Origin: Tupaia tana
Lineage: Eukaryota; Chordata; Mammalia; Scandentia; Tupaiidae
Direction of reading: 5' to 3'
Length of the DNA: 64,000 nucleotides
Assembly (NCBI GenBank): GCA_026018925.1
Contig: JAKSZU010000002.1
Coordinates: 152,828,495-152,892,494 of the forward strand
Shown: positions 23,570 to 33,478 of the stretch, piece by piece
How positions within the stretch are numbered: the stretch's first letter is position 1
Layout of the letters: each line of letters starts with the position of its first letter
Notes under the pieces: generated by a model
Seen by the model: the letters and a program-made list of their open reading frames with translations, nothing else
The model's database searches: none
Told to the model about the DNA's origin: nothing
Translations under genes and position numbers: made by a program

Positions 23570-23748
23570 CTGAGGGCGCATGCAATCACCAGATTGGGGG
23601 CGGCGGGAGATAGCACCCTTTAATGTGGATGGTAATACCATAGTCCCTTCTCCATTTTTCCATTCTGTTGGGATATTGGGGTCACATGCACTTGGCCAGT
23701 GGGACCAGCATTCAAACTGCAGTTGGCCCTCTTTACAGGGCCAGCCTG
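23570..23748 (-). mobile_element. SINE fragment, diverged
   Basis: GAGGGCGCATGCAATCACCAG, CATAGTCCCTTCTCC and AGGGCCAGCC head complement in family order. Confidence 0.55.
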
Positions 23749-24308
23749 ACACGAGTATGATTTGATGAAGTCCTTGGAAAAGTTATTGGACTGAATTTGA
23801 ATGTGATGATAAATCTGGAGAAGTAAGGGTTATTTCGTCATGGTGGGAGACTATTTGAAGAAGCTCTGAGTATTAGAGACCAAGAGGCAAAGGTTAGAGG
23901 GCTGTGTGGAAGATAGCTACCCTTGATGGGAAACCTTGAATACCGGAGGGTTAAAGATAATATTTGTGTTAATTTTATAAATAATGACCTGCTTGAGGTC
24001 TGTGTACAATCTCTTGGAACATATTGAATAAACTTTACTCAAATGATCACTAAAAGTTATTCTGAATAAGAGAAAACATCTTTTCAGTACCTTTTCTCAT
24101 TTTGCCATAGTATGACAAATTTTTTACAGAACCAGAGCAAAGGACTGGGTTCAGCAGGGTCTTCTGAATTAGGGGCTCTAAAAGTTCACTTGAATAAACT
24201 TTAAGGTTTTTTATTATCTTTCAAAATTTTTGTGCTGAATAAATGTTGCCAGAAACTTTTTACTTCTCAGACACTTAGAGTAGGGTGATGGTAGGGTGTG
24301 TGTGGTTT

Positions 24309-24345
24309 TCTTTCTTTCTTTCTTTCTTTCTCCCTCTCTCTCTTA
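24309..24345. repeat. (TTTC)n / CT tract
   Basis: Six or more TTTC units then CCTCTCTCTC, directly before a minus-strand SINE. Confidence 0.9.
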
Positions 24346-24577
24346 TTTTTTTTGAGAGATTTTTGCTATAGGGTGCCAGAACTCACTAGAGAGACAGAAA
24401 GCAGGGAGTCACCTTCTTAGGGGGATGGCCATGCTGCAGTCCTTTCTCCTCCATTTTTCTCTTAGGATTTTGGGCATACACCCAGTGTGAGTTTTAAGCT
24501 GCCAGGTCTGGGACTTGAACCGCAGTTGACCAAATGGGAGTCCAGTGATGTAACCATTATGCTCTCTGCTGGTCTCT
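24346..24577 (-). mobile_element. tRNA-derived SINE, long form
   Basis: T run, GAGAGATTTTTGCTATAGGG, core and CTGCTGGTC head; lies between two CT-rich tracts. Confidence 0.86.
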
Positions 24578-24631
24578 CCCTTCCTTCCTTCCTTCCTTCC
24601 TTCCTTCCTTTCTTCTTTTTCTTTTCTTTCT
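24578..24631. repeat. (TTCC)n tract
   Basis: Seven to eight TTCC units grading into TTTC and poly(T), which forms the tail of the next SINE. Confidence 0.9.
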
Positions 24632-24878
24632 TTCTTTTTTTTTTTTTTTTTTTTTGCTACGGGTACATGCACTCAGTAAAGAGGGAAGTGAGAAATCAGA
24701 CCCCCACCCAGGGAAATGGCCACACCACAAGCCCATCCCCTTCATTGGTCTCAGGATTTTGGGTATGCATGCATTCACGTTTGGCTTGTTTTCCAAGCTG
24801 CTCGCTCCAGGACTTGAACTGCACATTTGGCCACGTGGGATCCAGCCACCTTAACCACTGTGCCACGTGGCCGGCCTG
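24632..24878 (-). mobile_element. tRNA-derived SINE, long form, diverged
   Basis: Poly(T), GCTACGGGTACATGCACTC, ACCCCCACCCAGGGAAATGG core and GTGGCCGGCC head. Confidence 0.82.
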
Positions 24879-25715
24879 GTGGATTTTCTTTTTTAGAGTA
24901 TATACACAAAATTTTTCTTTTCTTTTTGTGATAACTACGCTTTTGTTGACAACATACATTTTTATAACATTTTTTTGATGATGTTCAGTATCACTTAAGA
25001 TAAATTGGCTTTTTAAACATGAATTGTGTAGTTGTTCAAGGTCGGAGAGAGCCAAGAGCGTAACATGTTCGATTATTTGAAGCCTTGACAGCCCTAGGTC
25101 TTGCAAACAAAAGTGTCACGGCTTTGCGATATGTCAAGGGCACGGAAGAAGAGGAGTCCTGAACAAAAGGGGCCAGTGTGCGCTTCCCAGATTGCATTAT
25201 ACACATGCGGCCTCGGGAAACTGACACTGCTCTCGCAGAAAGTGTCTTTGTAGTTGAAGTTACTGACGTGAATTTGCAGGGGTGACATGTGACTTATAAC
25301 TGGCAGATAATTTCGAAGTGTTACTTTTTGTCTACACGTGCTTTAGGAAAGAGTGGTTATTCTCTTATCTGCATTTGGTATATTCCAAGCTTTTTATACA
25401 AAGCAAGTATTGTTCTTTATTTTTAGCAAGCTTTTGTGGTGTGTAATTGACATATTTAAAGTCTACAATTTGGGAAGTTCTGAAATAGCGGCACACCTCA
25501 GAAACCACCACCGCAGTTACGCAGTGAATACTTCCATCACTCCCAAAGGTTTTCTCATGCTTCTTTGTGTTCCTCCCCTCTCACACCTCGCTGTCCTCAT
25601 CCCTAGGCAACCATTGATCTGCTTTCTGCACTGTAGATTGGCTCCCACTTCCTAGAATTATGTACAAAAGCACACATATGGTATTTATTCTTTTAGTAAA
25701 CTTTTTGCACACAGC

Positions 25716-25986
25716 TTTTTTTTTTTTTTTTTTTTTTTGAGAGGTGTTTGCTATAGAGCGCATGCGCTCGCCAGCAAGACAGAGACAGACAGAGAGATAG
25801 AAAGCGAGAAATCACCCCCCGGGGGGGTGACCACGCCGCAATCCCTTCTCCTCCATTCTCCTCTGGGAATCTTGGGCACGCACACACACGCGCCTGGCCT
25901 GAGTTTAAGCCGTCGGGTCCAGGACTCAAACCACAGTCGATTACATGGGAGTCCAGCGACATAGCCATTATGCTAACTGCTGTTCC
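25716..25986 (-). mobile_element. tRNA-derived SINE, long form
   Basis: Inserted in the L1M fragment. Poly(T), GCTATAGAGCGCATGCGCTCG, CCCCCCGGGGGGGTGACC core and perfect duplication TTGCACACAGC (25705-25715, 25987-25997). Confidence 0.93.
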
Positions 25987-26079
25987 TTGCACACAGCATA
26001 TTGATCCTGAGACTCATACATTGATAGTGTGCATCACTGCTGTGTTTCCTTTTATTGCTGTATATCCCTCCGCTAAGTA

Positions 26080-26384
26080 CAGTTGACCCTTGAACAACAT
26101 GGGGTTAGGGGCCAACCTCTGTATATAATCAAATATAAGCAAAAATCTGCTTATTACTTTGCTCTCTCCAAAAGCATTACTGACAGCCTACTGATTAGCA
26201 CATATTTTGTATATTACATGTATACTGTGTTCTTACAGTAACATAAGCTAGAGAAAAGGACATGTTAAGAAAATTGTAAGGAAGAGAACATAACCTACAA
26301 TACTATTTTTGTACTCTATAAATTGGGGGGAAAAAAAACGCGTTAGTGGGCGCATGTGGTCCAAACCCATGATCAAGGGTCAGC
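26080..26384 (+). mobile_element. Tigger-type (pogo/Tc1-mariner) non-autonomous DNA transposon
   Basis: Begins CAGTTGACCCTTGAACAACA after TA and ends with the imperfect inverse CCATGATCAAGGGTCAGCT. The middle (AGCATATTTTGTATATTACATG-like, CTAGAGAAAAGGACATG) fits the MER28/Tigger2 type as I recall it. About 305 bp, no transposase. Confidence 0.75.
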
Positions 26385-26861
26385 TCGAATGCAGCTGGTT
26401 TTGCCTGGTGATGGACATTTATCTGTTGCTACATTTTGGCCATTACAAATAAATCTGCTGTGAACACGGAGTTTAAGACTACATGGGTGTGTGCTTCCGT
26501 TGCCCGTGGCCGTCTCGTCTGTGTGGATAACTGTCTGGGAAGCATGCAGGGCAGTCAGTAAGCCCGTGCCCCAGCAGGCCTCGCCGTGCTTGATTCTCTC
26601 CTCCAGGGATCGCCGCCTCTCCTGGCCTGGTGTCTGGTGTCCTGCCAAATGTCATTTCATTTCTTTTTGTCGGGGTTGTGGTGGTTTTTATGTTGCATAA
26701 ATTCTTGATTCGAAATGGAATTTTGATCAGAAAAGAAAAAGCTTATTTAATCTTGGAAGTACCAGAAATGTGTGTATATAACACAAAACTCTGATTTAAT
26801 AAGGAGTAAATCATCTTAACCGAGGTGTTCTGTGTTGGTAAAGAGTGAAAGTTGAACTTCT

Positions 26862-27113
26862 GGGATCAGCCAGGTGGTGTGGTGGTTAAGGCTGCTGAAT
26901 CCCACATGGCTGACTGCGTGGTTGTAGGTCCCGGACCTTGCAGTTTGAAAAACACACTGAGCACCTGTGTGTGCGTGCCCAAAGTTCCAAGAGGAGAATG
27001 GAGAAAAGATTACTGTGTAGGCAGTCGCCTTCCATTGGAGAATGATTTCTCACTTTTCCCATCTTTCTCTGGCAAACAAACATGCCCTATAGCAAACTTA
27101 AAAAAAAAAAAAT
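26862..27113 (+). mobile_element. tRNA-derived SINE, long form
   Basis: Head GGGATCAGCCAGGTGGTGTGG, family core altered at the C/G palindrome, CCTATAGCAAACTTAAAAA end. Confidence 0.85.
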
Positions 27114-27125
27114 TCTAGATTTATC

Positions 27126-27312
27126 TTTTTTTTAAAAAAAGAATTATTTATTTAATTTTATTTATTCATCATTTATTTTAATTTGACCAGAGAGAGACAC
27201 AGTGAGAGAGTGAGAAAGAGGGAAAGTGAGAAAGCAGGTCACCAGGTCCAGAACTTGAACCATGGTTGGCCCTGTGGGAGGGTCCAATGCCTTAACCACC
27301 ACACCAGCAGGT
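27126..27312 (-). mobile_element. tRNA-derived SINE, short form
   Basis: AT-rich tail with TTTAATTTGACCAGAGAG, GA-rich run, B-box complement GAACTTGAACC, truncated head ACACCAGCAGG. Confidence 0.85.
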
Positions 27313-28392
27313 TTAGTTTTAAACAGAAATTTAGAAATACCCAGGGCTTGTGTTTGGAATTGGTGGAAGTAAATATCAAGGATACACTTTCTATGGCTCC
27401 AGAATTGTACTGTGTATTGTACCAGGTGCCCAGGATAACAGTCCTCAAGTTCTGTCTGGTCCTTCCTCAAAATACCACTTGACATCAGTACTCTGCTTCT
27501 CAGGATTGGAAAGTAGAAGTGTCTTTATAATACATGGGTAATATCCCTCATGGAATATATTACTTGCTTTAGATAGGTAGTTTTTATATAATACAAGCTG
27601 TAAAAGGTACAAGAGATACCCAATAACTAACTCTTAACCCAAGTGAAGAGTTAAACTTCTACCCAGTGCATCTCTGGTGTCCCTGACAAAGGAAGGATAG
27701 CCCAAAGCTAGAGGTAGCGAGTGACTCACCCTCCCGTGGAAGCTTGCCTTGCCTGTGCAAACCAATCAGGCAGGACCTCATATCTCACCGCCTCTCGTGC
27801 TGAGTGAACTGTTCCTTTGCCCTAATCATCCCAGGTCAGGTACCAGACAATCCCTCAAACCCAGAAGCCTTTGACATTTTCCAAGCTGGCCTGCCCTAAG
27901 CCAGTTAATGCCGTACTTGCCTCGTCCGTGGGAACTGCAGTGAAGGCTCTTGCTCATGCTCTCCCAGCATCCCTCCCGCCTCCTGCCCAACCCAGTGCTT
28001 CTCTGTGTGGCATGACACGCGCTCTCCTCATGGGGACCTTACATGATGAACGGTCTTGCGTGGCAGTATTCTGATCTGTTGGCCTCACCATAACTGATGA
28101 ATACTAAATAACATCTATATTTAAAAATACTTAAGAGGTAACCAGTGTTGACATTTTTTTTCACATGTATAAAAAACCATTTTGTAATTCCTCATGCGTT
28201 TCCACGGGTGGGAGCACACTGTACGTATTATGCACACCTCCCCTTAGATACAAGGCTTTTAGACAAAACACTTCTATTGTAGTTATTGATGTACTTGGAG
28301 CATTGCTTTAGAAATGTATATGTGTGTCTGCATGGCGTTTTACTGCCCAGTTGGTCCATTGATTCTACAGATCTAGTAAAAGGATTACTTTT

Positions 28393-28566
28393 TTTTAAAA
28401 AAACAAAGAATTATTTAATTTTATGTATTATTTTTTTAATTTGCTATACAACATGTATGAGAGAGAGAAAGAGAGAGAGAGAAAGCAAGCCACCAGGTCT
28501 AGGACTTGAACTACAGTTGGCCATGGAGGAGTCCAGCCTCTTAACCACCATATCACCTGCTGGCCC
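28393..28566 (-). mobile_element. tRNA-derived SINE, short form
   Basis: Flanked by AAAAGGATTACTTTTT / AAAAGCATTACTTTTT. Head CACCTGCTGGCCC at the right. Confidence 0.88.
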
Positions 28567-28978
28567 AAAAGCATTACTTTTTAACCTCTTCCTATTCGTT
28601 GGTATACATCTTTATGTTTGGGAATAAATACAAGAAAAAAAATCTTATTCTACAGTTAAAATTAAATTCATCAGAAATGTATAGTAGGTAAAAAAAATAA
28701 AAATAAAGTAGAGGCATTCTTTTTGAATACATTTGTATGTGATTTCTGTCTACGCGTGCATCTTAAAAGGGTTTAGGCTCTTTCACAGCTGCTGCATCTA
28801 TTTCTGTTCCCACAAAATTTTAAATAGTTTAAAAACTATTTTGAGTCTGTTTCAACTTAATGTTTTTAGCTTTTTCGTCGTCAGTTCTGTAGGGTTGAAC
28901 TTCCTTGAGTACTGGGTATGATTGTTACCCTAAGTCTCATCTCACTGTAGGATTGGAACACGTTACCCACTGCATTCT

Positions 28979-29243
28979 TTTTTTTTTTTTGAGAAGTTTT
29001 CGCTATAGGGCGCGTGCGCTCACCAGACAGACAGAGAGAGACATAGAGACAGAAAGCGAGAAATCACCCCCCAGGGGGGATGGTCACGCCGCAATCCCTT
29101 CTCCTCCATTCTCCTCTCGGGATCTTGGGCACGCACGCACACGCGCCCGGCGTGAGTTTTAAGCCACCGGGTCCGGGACACGAACCACGGTCAACTACGT
29201 GGGAGTCCAGCGACATAGCCTTTACACTAACTGCTGGTTCCCC
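28979..29243 (-). mobile_element. tRNA-derived SINE, long form, young, B-box variant subfamily
   Basis: CpG-rich and nearly intact. B-box complement GGACACGAACC (T variant on the element strand) and GAGTTTTAAGCC marker. Flanked by CCCACTGCATTCT (28966-28978, 29244-29256). Confidence 0.94.
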
Positions 29244-29532
29244 CCCACTGCATTCTTGTAAGCCCCGTTGGACTTCTCTCTCTGGGCTATTTTCCTTTGA
29301 GAGTTGAGCTCGAGGGGAGACAGCCAGAGAGAAACCTGTAAACGCAAGTTTTCCTTTTGCTACCCTCAGTCTTATTTACTGATTTTCCCTTTACTACTTT
29401 TCTGCTCCTCTCCTGTCTCTGCACCTCATGTTTGGATGAGTCTGGAACAGAAGTTTCATTAGGAGGCAGAAAGATATTGACAGATATACCTTATATAGGC
29501 ATTGTACTTCATATGTTAAAAGCAACTTTCAC

Positions 29533-29721
29533 ATTGGGGGCCGGCAGGTGGCGTGGTGGTTAGGGCCACTGGACTCCCACAAGGCTGACCACAGTTCAAG
29601 TCCTGGACCTGGCAGCTTGCTTTCTCTTTCTCTTTCTCTCTCTCTCTCTCTCTCTCACTTTCAGTCTGTCAAATTTAAATAAATAAATAAAGATAAATAA
29701 AATAATTCTAAACCAAAAAAA
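29533..29721 (+). mobile_element. tRNA-derived SINE, short form
   Basis: Head GGGGGCCGGCAGGTGGCGTGG, CCTGGCAGCTTGC, (CT)n 29625-29656, AAATAAATAAATAAAG tail and poly(A). Target duplication AGCAACTTTCAC (29521-29532, 29722-29733). Confidence 0.92.
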
Positions 29722-30057
29722 AGCAACTTTCACGTCTGTAATCCGTACAGGAAGCCCTGTGAAGTAGGTAGAGACGACACATACAAAGTTTACTATGTAC
29801 CTATTTGTATTCCCCTTCCCCCTTTTATGAATAATTACATGAGGAAGAAAGGTGAAAGCTGCCCAGAGGTTGAGCCAGACAGGCATGGAGCACCATACCT
29901 GCTGCTTCTCGGTACATGGTGTCATCCTCTTTCTCTGTGCCTTTGGGTCGGGGGTATCAATGTGGTTTTGGGGCCTGGTTTTGTTTTTGTTTTTGTATTT
30001 TATCTGTTCTTTGTATTAATGAATTTCTGTATCACATATAATTTATTAAAATATTTT

Positions 30058-30311
30058 CTTAAGAGAGATTTTTGCGATAGGGTGCGTGCACTCACCAGTG
30101 AGAGAGAGAGAGAGACAGAAACAGAAAGCAAGAAATCACCCCCCGGGGGGGATGGCCACGCCGCAGTCCCTTCTCCTCCAGTTTCATCTGGGGATTTGGG
30201 GTTCTCAAGTGCATGTGCTCAAGGTGAGGTAAGTCGCTGGGTCTGGCACTGAAACCTCAGTCGACTACGTGGGAGTCCAGGGATGTAACCATTATGCCAT
30301 CCGCTGGTCCC
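30058..30311 (-). mobile_element. tRNA-derived SINE, long form
   Basis: GAGAGATTTTTGCGATAGGG, CCCCCCGGGGGGGATGG core and CCGCTGGTCCC head; the left tail is nearly lost. Confidence 0.87.
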
Positions 30312-30454
30312 TCTAATTGATTTTTAAGGTATTCTTATTATTTTACCTTCAGGACAAAAACCATGGTTTCTTACTAACACTAGATGTTTCAGTTTTATTA
30401 GCTGTGTACTGCAAGAGTCATTAAACTTTTTCTATAAAGGGACCACATAATATT

Positions 30455-30687
30455 TTTGCCATAGGATGTGAGCACTTGCCAGAGAGACAGAGACGGAAAG
30501 TGAGAAATCACTTCCCAGGGGGATGGCCATACTGCAATCCCTTCTCCTCCATTTTCCTCTTGGAATTTTAGGCATACACACACATGCCCAGTGTGATTTT
30601 CAAGCTGCCAGATCTGGGACTTTAATCCTGTCATAGGCCATGTGGGAGTCCAGTGACTTTACTACCATACCGTAACCTGCTGGCCCT
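30455..30687 (-). mobile_element. tRNA-derived SINE, long form, inside MER1
   Basis: TTTTTGCCATAGGATGTGAG, core CACTTCCCAGGGGGATGG, head CCTGCTGGCCC. Confidence 0.87.
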
Positions 30688-30898
30688 GAGGGCACAGAGT
30701 ACCTTGAACTTGGTGGGCCATGCAGGCTTTGTCAGAGCTACTCAAATATGTCATCATAATATGGAACCTCCTTAGACAATATGGAAATCAATGACCATGG
30801 CTGTGTTCCAATAACAGTTATATACATGGAAATTTGAGTTTTATGTACTTTTCACGTATTACAAAAGCTTTTTCAACCATTTAAAAATGTAAAAGACA

Positions 30899-31134
30899 GG
30901 GCCAGCAGGTGGTACAGTGTTTAAAGGCGCTGGACTCCCACATAGCCAACTGCAGTTTGAGTCCTGGACCTGTCAGCTTGAAACTCACCCTGGATGTGCA
31001 TGTGTGTGTGCCCAGAATCCTGAGGAGAAGAGACTGTGGCGTGGCCATTCCCCCTGGAGGGTGATTTTTAATCTTCTGTCTCTGGTGCGTGCACGTGCCT
31101 TATAGCAGCTATCTCTAAAATAAATAAATAAAAA
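30899..31134 (+). mobile_element. tRNA-derived SINE, long form, inside MER1
   Basis: Head AGGGCCAGCAGGTGGTACAG, core and AAATAAATAAATAAAAA tail. Flanked by GTAAAAG (30889-30895, 31135-31141). Confidence 0.88.
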
Positions 31135-31402
31135 GTAAAAGCCACTTTTAACTTATAAACCACACAAAACAGTTTAACTAGTTTCCTGACCCCTTGTCCT
31201 GTTGCTGTATTTACTAGTGGGGCTAGTTAAATTGTTGATTTTTTTTTTTTTGGAGGGTTAGTCTGTTTGGTATTTCTCAAGTAAAAATTTACTATTTTTT
31301 CCCCATTGCTATAAGCAAGAATGCTTAAGAGAAGGTGATCAGTGTTCTGCTTTTTCAGGTCTGTAAAACATTCCTCTTTAATGAGTAGCAACTAGAATAT
31401 TA

Positions 31403-31466
31403 CTGGGTCATCTGAAGAGATGCATTTTTGCATAGAAAAATATGTCATGATTTCTCTACGACCCAG
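31403..31466. mobile_element. MITE, internally deleted relative of the 16071 copy
   Basis: Starts CTGGGTCATCTGAAGAG after TA, shares GCATAGAAAAATATGTCATG and ends CGACCCAG. 64 bp. Confidence 0.6.
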
Positions 31467-33308
31467 GAGTATTGAAGGTTGAAATCTCCACTAAGATTTA
31501 ATGAGGTGATAGAGACTGTTAGATCTCTTCCAGTTTGAGAAATAACTATTTTTATTAGAAGATAAAATGTTCCTACATTTTGAGATTTTCACTAGTCTGT
31601 GCTGGTGTCTACTGCTAAAAATATTTCTGAGCTCCAGATTTCAGCTTGCATCGTTGGCTGTACGTGAGCTTATCAATCTTTACCATTTCTTGTGTTCCAT
31701 TTTTTCATTTCCTTATTCTACGTGGAGTTGTCGAGGCTCACCTTACTAAGTTACGATTTCATATGCTTTGTAGAGGGCCGCGTGACACAGTGACCTGTTT
31801 TTCATCCGTTATTTAATTTTATATTCAGTGTAAAAATGGTGATTCGATTGTAGTTAGATTTGGCAGAGAGAGTGTGTTCTGTAATCCTAGCACACCGGCC
31901 AGTCACACAGTGCCGTTGCAGCCAGGAGGTGCACCAGCTACTCAAGGCCATTAGCGCTTTGCAGCTGTTTTTTTCTGAACCAGCGTAAACGGCATTTTAT
32001 TGTGGCTGGAACAGAGACCCAACAAAGTGCAATAGGAAATAGCTACAGCTGCAAACAACTTCCAAGGGTTTCCGGTAACACTTGATCGCTGCAAAGGAAG
32101 GAAATGAAGGGCCAAGTGCAGTACAATGGCAGGAATTCATTTAAGAAAAAAAGGGACTTTACCTATTTGTAGTCTTTTTTTTACCAAGGTATGCAGATAC
32201 CATAAGGAGGCATCTATAGCTTTTTCTCACCTGCTCTCCGGGTTCAGTTTGGCAGGGAAGGGCATCATGGCAAGTCTGAAGGAAGTCCAGTGTCATCGGG
32301 GTGTCTGCACACAGAGATAATATGATTTTCCCCCTGCAGTCGGTTACCTTAGATCCTGAGGATACAGTCTGTCAAGAGGCAGTCTGCTTTGTCGCTAAAA
32401 TTCTGTTTAAGATCCTGCGTTATGTGAGATCAGTCCTTTTATGTCAGCAAGATGGGTTGGCCACCTTCCTCCCTTCTGGCCCTGTCCTGCGTTTATAGGA
32501 ATGCTGAAGGCCATTCCCTGTCCCTCGAATTTGGTTTTTGGTCTTATGTTTTAATACCATCCATTTCCAGTGAGAAACAGCTGGTAAGGCACAGCTAAAA
32601 CTAGAAGAGAAGTCCGGAGATTGGAGGGTAAAGCTCACGCTCATACCCTCTGGGTGACTTTAGACTCGTCATTTGATTAAGTTTATTAGTGTTTTCTGTG
32701 GAGCTCAGAAAGTTTGAACTAAATGAGTTCTGAGCTGCTTTCCAGTCTTGACAGCCTATGAATAGAATTCCATTTTTGGCTCCCAGCCTAATCCTGCCGG
32801 CACCAGCACTGCAGTGACAAACAATAGCTGCTCAGATGGCCACAGCTGCCAGAAGAGCTCCCGATGGGCTGCAGTTGAGTGTGGCCTCAGAACAGCCCCG
32901 AAATAAAGACCGCGCGGGGCTGCAGCGGCTGGAGCTCAGCGGGCTGGGTGCCGAGTGATAACTGCAGGAAAAGCTGGGCATGGCTCGTGACCTTGAAGGC
33001 AGTCTGTGATTTTAGGATGGGGAGTCGAAGAGAAACACCCCCTGCCTCCTGGCCCTTCTTTACAGACGGGCCCTGCCCTTGCAGTTCTGGTTCTTGTCTG
33101 AGTTTTGTGGGGATCCAATCCTGGCCCCAGTCCTTTCAGACCAGGTCCACCTCTTATTTATTTTCCATGCTCTTCCTAGTCCCAAGCATAATACTGGGTG
33201 TGTGGTTGCTGCTCGCTACCCACATTCCAGTTGATTGATAAAAAGATCTTTGAATGCTTTTTACTTTTACTTGTTAAAAGAGAAGTCTTAAGAGTTGAAT
33301 AGATAGGT
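31467..33308. other. Repeat-poor stretch of intron 3
   Basis: No SINE, LINE or DNA transposon recognised over 1.8 kb, in an intron with on average one SINE per 0.9 kb. Contains two CAGCTG E-boxes (31962, 32046) and an AACAATAG motif (32820-32827). No gene seen; see findings. Confidence 0.5.
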
Positions 33309-33478
33309 CGGATGGTGGCGCAGCGTAACCTCACACTCGCCAGTGCTGGGCTCCTGTGGGAAGGCCCCGGGTCCCTCCAGGGTGTGCCCGTGGTCTGGAC
33401 GGACTGGGGGCAGATTGCTTGTGAAGACTCTGTTGAGGGTTCCTGCGTCGTCTCCTCGTCCCTTCTGAAAAAGTTAAG
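33309..33478 (+). mobile_element. Second, older tRNA-like SINE family
   Basis: Reads GTCGGATGGTGGCGCAGCG, CTCCTGTGGGAAGGCCCCGG and GTCTGGACGGACTGGGGGC. It shares the GTGGGAAGG-CC-GGGT arrangement with the copy at 18735. Confidence 0.45.

Larger units (their letters stand above)
25425..26500 (+). mobile_element. L1M-type LINE 3' region, split by two insertions
   Basis: Three pieces (25425-25715, 25998-26079, 26385-26500) read in order: TGTGTAATTGACATA, GCAACCATTGATCTGCTTTC, TTTTATTGCTGTATATCC, TGATGGACATTTATCTG and GGCCATTACAAATAAATCTG. This is the recognisable tail of old L1M elements. A SINE and a Tigger-type element interrupt it. Confidence 0.75.
30411..31197 (+). mobile_element. MER1-type hAT-Charlie element, split by two SINEs
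   Basis: Pieces at 30411-30454, 30688-30898 and 31135-31197. TTAAACTTTTTCTATAAAGG, TGGGCCATGCAGGCTTTGTC, TGGCTGTGTTCCAATAACAG, TTTTTCAACCATTTAAAAAT and CTGACCCCTTG follow the MER1A/B order, as I recall it. Confidence 0.78.

Noticed and set aside
27700-28085. Solo LTR of an endogenous retrovirus
   Set aside because: GC-rich with AACCAATCAGG and a CCTCACC-type segment, which looked LTR-like. No convincing terminal repeats, polyadenylation signal or target duplication could be seen, so it is left unassigned.
32879-33238. 119-codon frame in the repeat-poor part of intron 3
   Set aside because: No recognisable domain, overlapping open frames on both strands, and no supporting splice pattern. The region may be regulatory instead.
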